This document shows positions 7,625 through 17,448 of a stretch of 64,000 nucleotides of DNA, piece after piece. Position numbers and translations under genes: made by a program. The stretch comes from Bacillus sp. ISL-55 (lineage in GTDB: Bacteria > Bacillota > Bacilli > Bacillales > Cytobacillaceae), in the NCBI RefSeq assembly GCF_018613155.1, contig NZ_JAGGQU010000008.1, forward strand, positions 82,175 to 146,174, in the 5' to 3' direction. The stretch's first letter is position 1. The number at the start of each line of letters is the position of its first letter. Under the pieces are notes generated by a model. It was given only the letters and a program-made list of their open reading frames with translations, did no database searches and was not told the DNA's origin.

Positions 7625-9833
7625 GCATTTGTTTGTCGTATGGGTGATTCTCATTGCATACGGAATTAGCGGGTTATTTTCAGCGCTGGGAAATGGGAGT
7701 CAATACATGCAGGGCGATTACCTTGAATCTGAGGAATATGCCAGTCAAATGAACCATTTTGTCACTCTGCTGCATGTCTATGAACTGAATAAAATGTCAA
7801 AAGAAGAGATGAAAAAAGAAATTACTGTATCCGAGGAAGAAATTGAGGAACACCGGATGCGGTACGGGAATCTCGGAGATCAGATTTCCAGCATTAACAT
7901 GCAATATGAACAACAAATACAAGAGGCGGTCGATTCTGGCAATAAGGCCGTCGAAGAAGCGTTGACAAAGGAAAGAGATGCCAAAGTCGCAGATATAACG
8001 GAAAACTTCAATAGCGACGAACATGTCCATGCTAAAGTGATCAAAGAAAAGGAAAAAAGCATAGACGAGTTCTTCCTTAGACTGGAAGAATACCGCCATG
8101 ACTTTCTTAACCTTGAGCAAGCCTACAAATATTATCTTAAAGACAGGAATACTGACGCTGTCTTTACGAACCTTAACCTCGGAAAAAATGACTCTGTTTC
8201 TGACTTTATGAATAATAAAGAAATGTATTATGTCCAGGATTACACAGCATTGCAAAATATGATTTCATACACAGGAATGATTGAGAACTTCATGCCCTAT
8301 AATGAGGTGGCTGAGGAAATACTTCAAAAGCAAAACCACAATTTCACTGGTCAAATTGGTCTATCGAAACAAGCACCGGACAGACACTTTGCGATCAGTA
8401 ATTATAAAGATTACCAGAAACGGCAGATGCTCTTTATCGGTTATCTGATCTCTAGCATCGGAGCGCTGATCATCAGCTACTTCCTGGCAAAAAGAAAACC
8501 GGCAACAGTGTTCGGCTCATTTGAACACTTGAAGCCTATCTATGGCAGAATTCCGCTGGATGTAAGGGCAGTGATGCTTTTATTGACAGGAGTCATCCTA
8601 TTGCTGTCCATGACACTGATCAGTGAACAGTTTGTTTATTACCATTCTGACCTCTTCTCCTCACTGATTGAACTCGTCATCAGTCTAATAGCTGCAGCCT
8701 CGATGCTGGCGTTTGGATTTATCCAGCTGAAGTTTCTTTCAGAGTACCAAAAGGACTGGCCAAAGCTAAAGGAAGACTTGAATAACAGTCTTTTGGTAAA
8801 AAGCTACTATGCCATTCTTGATGCCTTTATTGTCAAGAGCATCGGACTCCAGCTGCTTGTCATCCTCGGAATCGCGTTTGGAATGGGCGTGTTGTTTGTT
8901 GGGCTCCTTATAGCATTCGGAAGAGATTTAATTCTTATTGCTTTCGCTTTTGGTGTGATAAGCCTTCCAATTTTCATCTTCATCATGAGGAAGGCAGGCT
9001 ACCTGAATAAAGTAATGAAGCATACAGAAGAACTTGCTGCAGGCAATCTGGGTGCGGACATACCGGTAAAAGGGAAATCTGCGATCGCGAAACATGCGGC
9101 TAATATCAATGACCTCAGGAATACAGTAAAGGTATCCCATAAGGAACAGGCAAAAAGTGAGCGCCTGAAGACGGAATTGATCACGAATGTAAGCCATGAC
9201 CTCAGGACTCCGCTGACATCGATCATTACGTATACAGAGCTTTTGAAAACACCGGATCTGGCTTCAGAGGACCGTGCCTCGTATCTCGAAATTCTCGACC
9301 GTAAATCCAAACGGTTGAAGGTGTTGATTGATGACCTGTTCGAGGCGACAAAAATGGCGAGCGGCAATATCGAACTTCACAAGGAAAAGGTCGATCTCAA
9401 TCAGCTGCTGCAACAGGCATTGGCAGAGCATAACGAGGCACTGAGCCAGTCGTCCCTGCAACTGAGGGTTTCTCAGCCCGACCAGCCAGTGTATGCTTTT
9501 GTTGATGGACAAAAGCTGTGGAGGGTGTTTGATAACCTGATTGGCAATATTCTCAAATATGCTTTGGAGAATACGAGGGTCTATATTTCGGTAAAAGAAG
9601 AGCAAAACCAGGTTGTGCTTACTTTTAAAAACATCACAAAATATGAATTGGGCGAAGATTTGAATGAATTGTTCGAACGCTTCAAACGCGGCGACCAGTC
9701 ACGTCATACAGAAGGGTCAGGACTCGGTCTCGCAATCGCAAAATCAATCGTCGACCTGCATGAAGGCTCGCTTGATATTGAAGTGGACGGTGACCTTTTC
9801 AAGGTAACGGTCATCCTTGAAAAACTAGATTAA
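7602..9833 (+). CDS. membrane sensor histidine kinase with large extracytoplasmic coiled-coil domain
   Basis: A 743-residue kinase. A first membrane helix lies at about 10-29, followed by an external region of about 240 residues with strongly charged, coiled-coil-like helices (about 65-170). Five more membrane helices follow (about 276-296, 322-341, 353-378, 408-438, 441-462), then a HAMP-like linker (465-515), the HisKA dimerisation helix with phospho-acceptor His532 (NVSHDLRTPLTS), and a HATPase_c domain with N-box DNLIGNILKYA and G-box GSGLGLAIAK. The start is TTG at 7602 inside the end of the regulator gene. Six membrane spans and a separate outer domain are unusual; the ligand is unknown. 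Confidence 0.9.
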   Translation: MDIKSKSKHLFVVWVILIAYGISGLFSALGNGSQYMQGDYLESEEYASQMNHFVTLLHVYELNKMSKEEMKKEITVSEEEIEEHRMRYGNLGDQISSINMQYEQQIQEAVDSGNKAVEEALTKERDAKVADITENFNSDEHVHAKVIKEKEKSIDEFFLRLEEYRHDFLNLEQAYKYYLKDRNTDAVFTNLNLGKNDSVSDFMNNKEMYYVQDYTALQNMISYTGMIENFMPYNEVAEEILQKQNHNFTGQIGLSKQAPDRHFAISNYKDYQKRQMLFIGYLISSIGALIISYFLAKRKPATVFGSFEHLKPIYGRIPLDVRAVMLLLTGVILLLSMTLISEQFVYYHSDLFSSLIELVISLIAAASMLAFGFIQLKFLSEYQKDWPKLKEDLNNSLLVKSYYAILDAFIVKSIGLQLLVILGIAFGMGVLFVGLLIAFGRDLILIAFAFGVISLPIFIFIMRKAGYLNKVMKHTEELAAGNLGADIPVKGKSAIAKHAANINDLRNTVKVSHKEQAKSERLKTELITNVSHDLRTPLTSIITYTELLKTPDLASEDRASYLEILDRKSKRLKVLIDDLFEATKMASGNIELHKEKVDLNQLLQQALAEHNEALSQSSLQLRVSQPDQPVYAFVDGQKLWRVFDNLIGNILKYALENTRVYISVKEEQNQVVLTFKNITKYELGEDLNELFERFKRGDQSRHTEGSGLGLAIAKSIVDLHEGSLDIEVDGDLFKVTVILEKLD

Positions 9834-9836
9834 ACC

Positions 9837-9876
9837 AGAAACCCCCTTTGCTTTCCAGAGGGGGTTTCTACTTTTT
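9837..9876. terminator. strong rho-independent terminator of the two-component operon
   Basis: Perfect 11-base arms AGAAACCCCCT (9837-9847) and AGGGGGTTTCT (9859-9869) are followed by a T run at 9872-9877. The right arm overlaps the stop codon of the convergent minus-strand gene. Confidence 0.85.
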
Positions 9877-10701
9877 TAAGCGGATTTTTAAATATAAAAA
9901 CCTTGAAATAAAGACCATTATTGCATGGAAGGCAAGATTCCAGAGCTTGTTTAACCGCAATTTCAACAGGCCGGTCCGTTCCAGCAGAATATCCGTGCCG
10001 ATGGAGCCTGTGAACATCATCAGTCTTGGGAACAGTCCCGGTTTTGCTGAATTTTTGACCAGCAATAAAGATCGAATCAGACTGTAGAGCGGTGCAAGGA
10101 TAAAATGCTCCCGCCATGAGTGATGGATTCCCCTTCCAAACCTAACTTTCCTGTTGACCGCAGATATATAGAGCAAGGTTACCTCGATGACCTGTGTTGA
10201 CAGGTATTGGGCGATTATCAGCGCCCATTCTTTTTTCGCGTTCAGCGCTTTGTGAAACCAATCGCTGATATAAAAATAGACATTCATTAAAAATACAGTG
10301 TAGTATGGCTTCCACCAATACGCCTTATAGATCTTCAAATGCAGGAAACAACGTTCAATACCATAATAAATCAGCGTGCTGCCAAGCTTCCAGTACCGGT
10401 TCTTTTTGTACAGTGTCAGGAGGGTTGCAGTAATGGGAACATATAATGCCTGGGAGAAAATAGCTCCAAGAATTTGGTCATGGGCCCGTTTTTTAAGGAT
10501 ATACGGTTTATATGCATACCCTTTGAACAGATTAAGAACCGGGTACTCAAACAAATATGCCATTCCTATATTGGAAAGCAGGAGGGTCCATATATTCTTT
10601 TGACGGCTACGTTTTGCGAAAATGACAAAAAGTAAAATATGGACGGCTGCCAGCAGCAGAAAGGGAAGGGAGTTCTTTTTAAAGAGCTTGTTTTTTCTCA
10701 A
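9868..10701 (-). CDS. polytopic membrane protein, unrecognised family
   Basis: A basic, aromatic-rich protein of about 277 residues with several hydrophobic segments (for example PFLLLAAVHILLFVIFA near the N-terminus, WTLLLSNIGMAYLFEY, and WALIIAQYLSTQVIEV in the middle). TTG at 10701 is preferred because GGTGGAG lies 6-7 bases before it; GTG at 10713 overlaps that ribosome site and is the alternative, adding four residues. I recognise no enzymatic motif. It is a single gene convergent with the sensor kinase gene. Likely an integral membrane protein of unknown role. Confidence 0.65.
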   Translation of the reverse strand: MRKNKLFKKNSLPFLLLAAVHILLFVIFAKRSRQKNIWTLLLSNIGMAYLFEYPVLNLFKGYAYKPYILKKRAHDQILGAIFSQALYVPITATLLTLYKKNRYWKLGSTLIYYGIERCFLHLKIYKAYWWKPYYTVFLMNVYFYISDWFHKALNAKKEWALIIAQYLSTQVIEVTLLYISAVNRKVRFGRGIHHSWREHFILAPLYSLIRSLLLVKNSAKPGLFPRLMMFTGSIGTDILLERTGLLKLRLNKLWNLAFHAIMVFISRFLYLKIRLKK

Positions 10702-10888
10702 GGGACACTCCACCTTTTCAAGGTTGTAGTTATAATGTCCGCATATTCTTTGAAATTATTTATAGGGTACTTTTATCATGACTCCTGTAAAGACACATGG
10801 TAATATAGAAAAGCAACACAATCATTATGTTAAAACAAACAATTTTAGGGAAACTACTTGTATCTCTGTAGTGGTTTAGGAGGCTTTT

Positions 10889-12094
10889 ATGAAAAAAACG
10901 GAGGAAATCTCAGAAAAGAAGCTGCTCGGGATTGCAGGTCTTGGCTGGATGTTCGATGCGATGGATGTGGGGATCTTGTCCTTTATCATCGCCGCATTGC
11001 AGGTTGACTGGAATTTGACGGGTAAGGAAATGGGCTGGATCGGCAGCGTGAACTCAATCGGAATGGCTGTCGGTGCATTTGTATTTGGCTTGCTGGCTGA
11101 CCGGATTGGCCGGAAAAATGTCTTCATCATTACATTATTGCTATTTTCGGTCGGAAGCGGGATTTCCGCGATGGCAACGACTTTGTCATTCTTTTTATTG
11201 CTAAGATTTTTTATTGGAATGGGGCTTGGAGGAGAGTTGCCTGTAGCGTCCACTCTTGTTGCAGAGAGTGTGCCGGCTGAGAAACGGGGGCGTGTTGTTG
11301 TCCTGCTTGAGAGCTTCTGGGCTGCAGGCTGGCTTGTCGCAGCTTTAATCTCATACTTCATCATCCCGAAATTTGGCTGGCAAATGGCGTTAATTCTTAG
11401 TGCCCTGCCAGCATTGTATGCCCTTTACCTTCGTGTAAATCTTCCGGATTCACCAAGGTACCTGGCAGTTTCCAAGAAGGAAAGACTGACCATGAAGGAA
11501 AGCATTGCTGAGGTCTGGTCAAGGGAACACTTCAGGAAAACAGCGATGCTCTGGATTTTATGGTTCAGCGTGGTTTTTTCCTATTATGGAATGTTCCTCT
11601 GGCTGCCGAGCGTGATGGTCATGAAAGGCTTCACCTTGATCAAAAGCTTTCAATACGTATTGATTATGACCCTGGCCCAGCTTCCTGGATACTTCACAGC
11701 AGCTTGGCTGATTGAAAGAGCAGGCAGGAAGTTCGTGCTGGTTGTCTATTTAATAGGAACAGCACTGAGCGCCTATTTCTTTGGAACGGCAGACTCGCTT
11801 GCATTGCTGATCACTGCGGGTGTCCTGCTGTCATTCTTCAACCTGGGTGCCTGGGGAGCGTTATACGCTTATACACCAGAACAATATCCAACAACAATCC
11901 GCGGATCCGGTGCAGGAATGGCCGCATCCTTTGGCCGAATCGGCGGAATCATCGGACCGCTGATGGTCCCGTATTTATCAGCACAAAATCTATCGATCAC
12001 TGCCGTTTTCACGATTTTCTGCATAGCCATTTTAATTGGTGCTGCAGCCGTCTTTTTCTGGGGTACGGAAACGAAGCAGAAGGAGCTTGCGTAA
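10889..12094 (+). CDS. niaP: niacin/nicotinate transporter NiaP (MFS)
   Basis: A 401-residue major-facilitator protein with 12 predicted helices. The sequence reads like B. subtilis YceI/NiaP from end to end: LGWMFDAMDVGILSFIIAAL at the N-terminus, FGLLADRIGRKNVF for the loop 2-3 signature, and ITLLLFSVGSGISAMATTLS. It also has PEQYPTTIRGSGAG near helix 10 and a C-terminal ETKQKELA. NiaP imports nicotinate or nicotinamide for NAD synthesis. AGGAGG precedes the ATG by 7 bases. Its nearest homologues are often called generic sugar/metabolite transporters, so the substrate rests on overall similarity I recall and not on a diagnostic residue. Confidence 0.82.
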   Translation: MKKTEEISEKKLLGIAGLGWMFDAMDVGILSFIIAALQVDWNLTGKEMGWIGSVNSIGMAVGAFVFGLLADRIGRKNVFIITLLLFSVGSGISAMATTLSFFLLLRFFIGMGLGGELPVASTLVAESVPAEKRGRVVVLLESFWAAGWLVAALISYFIIPKFGWQMALILSALPALYALYLRVNLPDSPRYLAVSKKERLTMKESIAEVWSREHFRKTAMLWILWFSVVFSYYGMFLWLPSVMVMKGFTLIKSFQYVLIMTLAQLPGYFTAAWLIERAGRKFVLVVYLIGTALSAYFFGTADSLALLITAGVLLSFFNLGAWGALYAYTPEQYPTTIRGSGAGMAASFGRIGGIIGPLMVPYLSAQNLSITAVFTIFCIAILIGAAAVFFWGTETKQKELA

Positions 12095-12101
12095 TGGAAA
12101 T

Positions 12102-12139
12102 AAAATCGTCCGCCACAACATTTGGCGGACGATTTTTTT
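12102..12139 (+). terminator. rho-independent terminator of niaP
   Basis: Arms 12102-12114 and 12124-12136 (AAAATCGTCCGCC and its complement) form a 13-bp stem with a 9-base loop running into a T7 tract. Confidence 0.88.
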
Positions 12140-12260
12140 GTTTTTCGAATAACTATAAAAATAGGTCCTAATACCTAGTTAATGTGCCGTTTTTTACTTG
12201 TAATAGAGAAAAACATTTCAAAATATAGCAATATATTCACTTATTTCTGAAAATTTTGCA

Positions 12261-12269
12261 TGTTATACT
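12261..12269 (+). promoter_or_regulatory. extended -10 promoter element
   Basis: TGTTATACT (12261-12269) matches the extended -10 pattern TGnTATAAT; the region 17 bases upstream (TTATTT) is a poor -35. It would start the transcript about 30 bp before the protease start codon. Confidence 0.4.
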
Positions 12270-12306
12270 TTTTATAGTTATTTCGTAGGATGAAGGGAGA
12301 AAGAGA

Positions 12307-14415
12307 ATGAAATCTAAAATACTATCAATTTTAACAACAGGAGCACTGGCTCTTTCACTGGTTGCACCAGTAGCGGCTGTGCCGAAAGCAGATGCCGCAA
12401 CAACAGCAAAATGGGATATTGAAAGATATGGGGACAGGGTTGACATTGACAGCCGGCTCGACCAGCTTTCAAAGGACGAAGACTTCCTGAAGAAGGCGGA
12501 GCAATCTATCAAGGAACAAGCTAAAGGCATTCAGTTCGGTGAAACAGTAGGAACTCAAAATAGCTCTAATGAAAGCACTTTTAGTTATGATGGGGGAACG
12601 AAGAAGTTTTTGAACAGAAACTTGAAATTCAAAGATTTTACCCTTCGCAGTGTGGGTGAAAACGTTGAAATTTGGGTAGCAAATGATCTAGCCTTCGGAC
12701 CAAATGATCCAAGACCTGCACACATTGTTACTCAAGAGCAGGTGGACAAGCTTCGCGATGAGTTTGACAGCAATATTTACCCAAAGGCTACTGAATTTTT
12801 TGGTACACCTGATGTTCACGACGGTTCTCATTCTCCTCTTCCAGATATGGTAGGTCTGCCGGATGGCTATTATGAGGGCAGTGATAAAGTCATCATGCTG
12901 GTAGACAACATCCAGGATGATAACTATACCAACCCTGATTATCCTTTCTTCGTTGCCGGCTTCTACTGGCAGACTCTTGAGAACTATATGGATCGCAATA
13001 TCATCACAATCGATACAAACAGCTGGGAAACACGCCTTGAAAGCACGTTCTTTGGAACAACAATCCATGAACTTCAGCACTTGATTCATGCTGACAATGA
13101 TGGAGCAGAAGAAACATGGATCAATGAAGGGATGTCCACTTTCTCTGAATATCTTGGCGGATACGGACATGATGATCGTTCAATCAACTTTTATCTTGAC
13201 CACCCGGAAAATTCACTTGTGAATTGGGATGACCACCGTTCTGCAACAACCGGTCCAGAGACCATTGCCGATTACGGACAGGTATATCTGTTCACACTTT
13301 ATATGAACGACAAATATGGAAAAGAGTTTATCCGTGACCTTGCGACAAGCGATGTAGTGGGAATTGACGGTGTTAACCAAACTCTTGCCAAGCATGGATA
13401 TACAGAAGACTTCACACAGGTATATCAGAACTTCATCACAGCACTCGCTCTGGACAGCAACCAGCCTGGAGAAGGTGTCTATAACTTTGACAGCATTGAC
13501 CTACGTGACCTTGTGGTAGACAACGAAGGTACTAAGCGTGGCTATACTGTAGATTATGAAGGCGCACTTGATTATGAAAAAGACGGCGTTCCAGCATGGG
13601 GCGGCGATTTCAAGGAGCTTGACTTCGAGGATAAAATCGATGGTATTTCCTTTGATGGTGTCGACTTCCTGCCAACATTATGGGAAGCAGTAGAGGATCC
13701 AACAGATGAAACGAACCGTGTGCTTTGGGGCAACAAGGGTGATGAAGCAGACAATACATTGATTTTTGAGGCGGATCTTTCAAATGTCACAAACGCTACT
13801 TTGAACTTCGATCATTATCTTGATATCGAAGAGCACTGGGATTTTGGTGTAGTTCAGGTTTCAACTGACGGCGGAATGACATGGACAAGCTTGGCTAATG
13901 AAAATACTACTTCGGATGTCGTCGAAGAGGGCTATCCAAAAATCAAGGAAAACGTACCAGGATTCACTGGAAACGTAAAAGAATGGACAAATGAATCATT
14001 TGATTTAAGCGGATATGCAGGGCAAAAGGTTCTTGTATCCTTCCGTTACCTTACAGACTGGGGCTATAATGACTCTGGCTGGTTCATTGATAACGTCTCA
14101 ATCCCGGAAATCAGCTTTAGCCAGGACGGTTCATCTACTGATGCGTTCACGTCCATGAATGAGATTTTAGGTAAGTACGTAGAGTACACAGTAACGTTCC
14201 TCAATGAGAAACAGGCTGCTGGCAAAAAGCCAGTTTATAAGGTAGTGACGGTCGATCCGTTCAATGTAACTGAAGAGGATGCTCTTCAGCTGAGACAGTT
14301 ATTCAAGGATGGCAAGAACTATATGATCACAAGTTATGCAGCACCTGCAGATGATAAGAATCCAGTAGAATTCAGCTATGAAGTTCAATTAAGAGAGAAA
14401 AAAGGAAAGAAATAA
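12307..14415 (+). CDS. secreted zinc metalloprotease with immune-inhibitor-A-like C-terminal domain
   Basis: A 702-residue exported protease. Residues 1-30 are a Sec signal peptide ending near KADA. A propeptide-like segment follows. The catalytic site is HELQH (His254, Glu255, His258), with Glu274 in WINEGMS sixteen residues further as the probable third zinc ligand. That HEXXH...NEG arrangement is closer to gluzincin/hyicolysin-type enzymes than to the HEXXHxxG metzincin motif of classical InhA (M6). Residues about 475-610 form a beta-sandwich (LNFDHYLDIEEHWDFGVVQV, GWFIDNVSI) like the MAM/VEG domain of immune inhibitor A. It has no cell-wall anchor, so it is released. Single gene with its own promoter and terminator. 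Confidence 0.85.
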   Translation: MKSKILSILTTGALALSLVAPVAAVPKADAATTAKWDIERYGDRVDIDSRLDQLSKDEDFLKKAEQSIKEQAKGIQFGETVGTQNSSNESTFSYDGGTKKFLNRNLKFKDFTLRSVGENVEIWVANDLAFGPNDPRPAHIVTQEQVDKLRDEFDSNIYPKATEFFGTPDVHDGSHSPLPDMVGLPDGYYEGSDKVIMLVDNIQDDNYTNPDYPFFVAGFYWQTLENYMDRNIITIDTNSWETRLESTFFGTTIHELQHLIHADNDGAEETWINEGMSTFSEYLGGYGHDDRSINFYLDHPENSLVNWDDHRSATTGPETIADYGQVYLFTLYMNDKYGKEFIRDLATSDVVGIDGVNQTLAKHGYTEDFTQVYQNFITALALDSNQPGEGVYNFDSIDLRDLVVDNEGTKRGYTVDYEGALDYEKDGVPAWGGDFKELDFEDKIDGISFDGVDFLPTLWEAVEDPTDETNRVLWGNKGDEADNTLIFEADLSNVTNATLNFDHYLDIEEHWDFGVVQVSTDGGMTWTSLANENTTSDVVEEGYPKIKENVPGFTGNVKEWTNESFDLSGYAGQKVLVSFRYLTDWGYNDSGWFIDNVSIPEISFSQDGSSTDAFTSMNEILGKYVEYTVTFLNEKQAAGKKPVYKVVTVDPFNVTEEDALQLRQLFKDGKNYMITSYAAPADDKNPVEFSYEVQLREKKGKK

Positions 14416-14419
14416 TTTA

Positions 14420-14454
14420 AAAAGCTGCGGCCAAAATATTTGGCCGCAGCTTTT
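14420..14454. terminator. hairpin terminator
   Basis: Perfect 14-base arms (14420-14433 and 14441-14454; core GCTGCGGCCA) with a 7-base AT loop, T-rich on both strands, so it can serve both convergent genes. Confidence 0.85.
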
Positions 14455-14486
14455 CTCCTTTATTCAGCTATTTTTCCTGGTCAATA

Positions 14487-14855
14487 TTATACCTTTACAT
14501 GCCTAAACACATTCACCAAAAACAGAATGCCTCCGATAACGATGACAAGTGATCCAAGGATGGCAAAGACGGTGAAAATGACTCCCCCTATCAACATCGA
14601 TAATGTGATTCCGCCTTGCATGACGGGTACCCCGATATTATGAAGCCAGAAATGCGTAGAGGCTAGCTTGCTGTTCCCTGCCGCGGGAAAAAGATAATAA
14701 ATTGTCCCGAACAGGGCCATTGATACCCAGCCAAGGAGATTTAAATGGGCATGCACCGAAGTCAGTGTGAAGTCATGCACGATCCCCATAACAATTCCTA
14801 ATATAATAGCAATAACAAAATAAACCGCAGCGACCTTAAAAAAACGAATACTCAT
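14487..14855 (-). CDS. small membrane protein related to heme-copper oxidase subunit I
   Basis: A 122-residue protein with four hydrophobic helices. The segment SVHAHLNLLGWVSMALFG has the paired histidines and glycine pattern of helix II in NorB/cbb3-type subunit I, and STHFWLHNIGVPVMQGG resembles a later helix. It is a quarter of the length of a true oxidase subunit, so it cannot be a catalytic oxidase; such proteins are often labelled cytochrome-c oxidase subunit in Bacillaceae. ATG at 14855 follows a GGGGGG ribosome site; an upstream ATG at 14873 overlaps that site. Possibly a heme-binding or NO-related accessory protein; unproven. Confidence 0.72.
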   Translation of the reverse strand: MSIRFFKVAAVYFVIAIILGIVMGIVHDFTLTSVHAHLNLLGWVSMALFGTIYYLFPAAGNSKLASTHFWLHNIGVPVMQGGITLSMLIGGVIFTVFAILGSLVIVIGGILFLVNVFRHVKV

Positions 14856-15035
14856 ACTGTTTCCCCCCTTCATATTTAGTTCTTTTAGATTATATTAGTT
14901 TTCTGAAAATTTATAACATAAGTACTAACTAAATAGGCGAAAAAAAATTTTAGCGATTTATGATAGTAAAATAATAATAAGTTCAGGATGACACAAAAAT
15001 ATCACCATTGGTTTTATCCTATTTTCGGAAATTCA

Positions 15036-15060
15036 TGATATAATAGTGCAAACGTTTGTA
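15036..15060 (+). promoter_or_regulatory. extended -10 promoter with overlapping LacI-type operator
   Basis: TGATATAAT (15036-15044) is an extended -10. Immediately downstream, 15047-15060 reads TGCAAACGTTTGTA with the perfect 10-bp palindrome CAAACGTTTG at 15049-15058. That is the shape of a LacI-family operator placed on the transcription start, so bound repressor would block initiation. The LacI-type regulator at 37829-38854 or CcpA are the candidates. Confidence 0.6.
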
Positions 15061-15085
15061 CACCTTCTAAAAGGAGATAAAAGCT

Positions 15086-17377
15086 ATGAAAAGATTATTT
15101 GGGATTGATAGCTGGAAAATCGTCGAAACGGACTTGCATAAAGAAGATTTCCGCCTTGCAGAAAGCATCACAAGCCTCGGAAATGGCCATATGGGTATGC
15201 GCGGAAACTTTGAAGAAACTTATACTGGAGACTTCCATCGCGGTTCATATATTGCAGGCGTCTGGTTTCCAGATAAAACACGTGTAGGATGGTGGAAAAA
15301 TGGCTATCCGCACTATTTTGGCAAGGTCATTAACTCAACGAACTTTATTGGCATAAAAGTATTTGTTGACGGAGAGGAACTAGACCTTTACAAAGCAGAA
15401 GTGAAGGATTACTACCGTGAACTTGATATGCAGCATGGTGTCTTGACGCGCCGTTTTACAGTCGTTCAGAACGGCAATGAAACTGAAGTGGAAGCAATCC
15501 GATTCCTGTCAGTTGCCGATAAAGAACTGGCTGTGATCAAGTATTCAGTTACTGCCAAGAACTATAATGGAAACGTTACCTTTGTTCCTTATCTCGATGG
15601 TGACGTGCGCAACGAAGACTCTAACTATGATGAAGACTTCTGGTATGAAATTAGCAGGGATGCTTCAGAACATAATGGCAGTCTTGTAATGAAAACGAAA
15701 GACAACCCATTCGGCACACCGACATTCCAGGTTGCGACAACTATGCAAACGGTTGTCGAAGGAAATGAAGCTAAGGTCGAAGTTAATGAAAAAGAAGAAT
15801 ACGTAGAAAATGTGATTGAAGTTAAGGCCGAGCAGGGAAAAACGGTAACACTTTATAAATATATTGCTGTCACAACAGACCGTGATTATGAAGCCGGTGA
15901 GCTTGTTTCCAAAGGCCGCGAAGTACTTGCGCGTTCCGTTGAAAAAGGTTTTGAAGAACTATTGGAAGAGCACAGAAAAGGCTGGCTAAGCCGCTGGGAA
16001 ATCGCTGATGTTGAAATCGCAGGCGATGACGAGGCACAGCAGGGAATCCGTTTCAACCTGTTCCAGCTGTTCTCTACTTATTATGGGGAAGATTCCCGTT
16101 TGAACATTGGACCAAAAGGTTTTACAGGTGAAAAGTACGGCGGTGCGACTTACTGGGATACAGAGGCTTACGCAATTCCATTATACTTGTCTACTGCAGA
16201 ATCAGAAGTTGCGCGCAACCTGTTGATTTACCGCCACAATCAGCTTGATGGCGCATACCATAACGCAAAGCAGCAGGGACTTAAGGGTGCACTTTACCCA
16301 ATGGTTACTTTTACAGGCGTCGAGTGCCACAATGAGTGGGAAATCACGTTCGAAGAGATCCACCGCAATGGCGCGATTGCATACGCGATTTATAACTATG
16401 TAAACTATACTGGAGATCAAGATTATCTTCATGAATATGGAATCGATGTGCTTGCCGGCATCTCCCGTTTCTGGGCTGACCGCGTCCACTTTAGCAAGTC
16501 CAAGAACGTCTACATGATGCACGGCGTAACAGGCCCGAACGAGTACGAAAACAATGTCAACAACAACTGGTACACAAACCGTATCGCTGTCTGGACACTT
16601 CGCTACACACTTGAAGTGATCGAATCCTTGAAGCAAAACGGCCATGAGGCGCGCCTCGCAGGCCTAGAATTCTCTGATGCAGAGCTTGCAAAATGGCAGG
16701 ACATCATTGAGAAGATGTACTTCCCGTACGATGAAGAAAATGGTGTATTCGTCCAGCACGATACATTCCTTGATAAAGACCTGATGACTGTTGACGAGCT
16801 TTCAGCTGAAGACCGCCCGATCAACCAGAACTGGTCTTGGGATAAAATCCTGCGCAGCTGCTTCATCAAACAGGCAGATGTTCTTCAAGGCTTGTACTTC
16901 TTCAATCACGAGTTCACGGAAGAAGAAAAGCGCCGCAACTTTGAGTTCTATGAGCCAATGACAGTCCATGAATCTTCCCTGTCCCCAAGTATCCACGCAG
17001 TCCTTGCTGCTGAACTTGGCATGGAAGAGAAGGCGTACGAAATGTACAACCGCACAGCGCGCCTTGACCTTGATAACTACAATAACGACACAGAAGACGG
17101 CCTGCACATCACAAGCATGACAGGTGCATGGCTGGGAATCGTCCAGGGCTTCGCGGGCATGCGTACGGCGGAAGGAACACTATCTTTCGCGCCGTTCATC
17201 CCTAAAGCATGGAATCAGTACAGCTTTAACATCATCTACCGCGACCACTACCTCAAGGTAGAAGTGAACCAGGAAAACGTCGTCCTCACACAGCAAGGAC
17301 CAGAACTTGCGATGAAGCTTTATGGTGAAGACGTAACAATCCCGGCGGAAGGCAAGCTTTCTGTAAAATTGAAATAA
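15086..17377 (+). CDS. maltose phosphorylase (glycoside hydrolase family 65)
   Basis: A 763-residue family-65 enzyme of full length. The general acid is Glu486 in [17 protein letters not shown], equivalent to Glu487 of Lactobacillus brevis maltose phosphorylase, and the motif context is that of maltose phosphorylases. It has the N-terminal beta-sandwich (about 1-270), a linker, the (alpha/alpha)6 barrel and a small C-terminal beta sheet. The reaction is phosphorolysis of maltose to glucose and beta-glucose-1-phosphate. The next gene, beta-phosphoglucomutase, uses that product, which supports the call; nigerose- or kojibiose-phosphorylase activity is the main alternative. Cytoplasmic. A LacI-type operator lies on its promoter. 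Confidence 0.9.
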   Translation: MKRLFGIDSWKIVETDLHKEDFRLAESITSLGNGHMGMRGNFEETYTGDFHRGSYIAGVWFPDKTRVGWWKNGYPHYFGKVINSTNFIGIKVFVDGEELDLYKAEVKDYYRELDMQHGVLTRRFTVVQNGNETEVEAIRFLSVADKELAVIKYSVTAKNYNGNVTFVPYLDGDVRNEDSNYDEDFWYEISRDASEHNGSLVMKTKDNPFGTPTFQVATTMQTVVEGNEAKVEVNEKEEYVENVIEVKAEQGKTVTLYKYIAVTTDRDYEAGELVSKGREVLARSVEKGFEELLEEHRKGWLSRWEIADVEIAGDDEAQQGIRFNLFQLFSTYYGEDSRLNIGPKGFTGEKYGGATYWDTEAYAIPLYLSTAESEVARNLLIYRHNQLDGAYHNAKQQGLKGALYPMVTFTGVECHNEWEITFEEIHRNGAIAYAIYNYVNYTGDQDYLHEYGIDVLAGISRFWADRVHFSKSKNVYMMHGVTGPNEYENNVNNNWYTNRIAVWTLRYTLEVIESLKQNGHEARLAGLEFSDAELAKWQDIIEKMYFPYDEENGVFVQHDTFLDKDLMTVDELSAEDRPINQNWSWDKILRSCFIKQADVLQGLYFFNHEFTEEEKRRNFEFYEPMTVHESSLSPSIHAVLAAELGMEEKAYEMYNRTARLDLDNYNNDTEDGLHITSMTGAWLGIVQGFAGMRTAEGTLSFAPFIPKAWNQYSFNIIYRDHYLKVEVNQENVVLTQQGPELAMKLYGEDVTIPAEGKLSVKLK

Positions 17378-17448
17378 ATTATGATGAGATCTTTGGGGAA
17401 GCCTGAAGGTCTCTCTCTACCTACTGCGACCGCCCGGCACCATATCGC

